Of a stretch of 33,502 nucleotides of DNA, positions 33,393-33,502 are shown piece by piece. Each line of letters begins with the position of its first letter. Position 1 is the stretch's first letter. The position numbers and the translations under genes were made by a program. Below the pieces are notes generated by a model that saw only the letters and a program-made list of their open reading frames with translations, had not been told where the DNA came from and did no database searches. Source of the stretch: Candidatus Poribacteria bacterium (GTDB lineage: Bacteria; Poribacteria; WGA-4E; WGA-3G); NCBI GenBank assembly GCA_012270795.1, contig JAAXHO010000033.1:1-33502 (forward strand). Direction: 5' to 3'.

Positions 33393-33502
33393 TTTCTCAA
33401 CTGGGCTTAAATTGGTTTGTCTTACCAACTAAACTTGTTATAGCATGTTTCCGTTTATACTTTCAATGAAACTATCTTAACAGGACTTACGCATTCCCCT
33501 CG

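Overview
The window looks like a stretch of chromosome from an uncultured, moderately AT-rich Gram-negative-type bacterium. My best guess is Candidatus Poribacteria or a close sponge-associated or marine relative. This rests on the gene repertoire: LamG proteins in tandem, an LRR plus lamin-tail-like secreted protein, a CRTAC1-like FG-GAP/ASPIC protein, several Rpn/YhgA-type nucleases, and dispersed palindromic intergenic repeats built on a 'ggggtttctaacccc' core. It is inference, not a database match. Every gene I accept lies on the minus strand, so transcription runs from high to low coordinates. No tRNA, rRNA or CRISPR array was seen.

From the right end: a rhodanese-MoeB/ThiF sulfurtransferase gene carries an in-frame UGA exactly where the family has its conserved cysteine. 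A small stem-loop follows at the spacing expected of a bacterial SECIS, so it is a selenoprotein candidate. Next is a patch that resembles a defence or mobile island: an intact Rpn-type nuclease, a duplicated piece of its 3' end, an OLD/DUF3696-like ATPase overlapping a PIN-like nuclease by ATGA, and the C-terminal stump of a type III restriction enzyme that runs directly into potB. potB and potC (polyamine-type ABC permeases) follow, without potA or potD in view.

The middle (about 26.7 to 19.2 kb) is an export and surface block: tatA, a cysteine-less carboxymuconolactone-decarboxylase-like gene, a TPR lipid- or membrane-anchored protein, a CRTAC1-like FG-GAP/ASPIC protein, then four LamG paralogues, each with a signal peptide. 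All four LamG proteins end in the same short tail, K-x-x-T-x-W-G-x-[I/L]-K, a few residues before the stop. An unrelated LRR/lamin-tail protein at 14.9-16.9 kb ends in the same tail. This suggests a lineage-specific C-terminal sorting or anchoring signal. A cupin and two overlapping methyltransferase genes (one fused to a Trm112-like zinc ribbon) separate the two groups.

The left half holds housekeeping and envelope genes: trxB, an Rpn nuclease followed by a fossil in-frame chimera of Rpn and trxB sequence, a xylulokinase-like kinase, moaC, a cluster running transglutaminase/DUF3857 protein (with an apparently dead caspase-like N-terminal domain) to moxR to GT2 to a Crp/Fnr regulator, an M28 peptidase, an HtrA/DegP-like protease and a small TPR protein. 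The left edge, 1.2-1.5 kb, 21.0 kb and 22.0-22.2 kb are filled with nested inverted repeats of one dispersed family.
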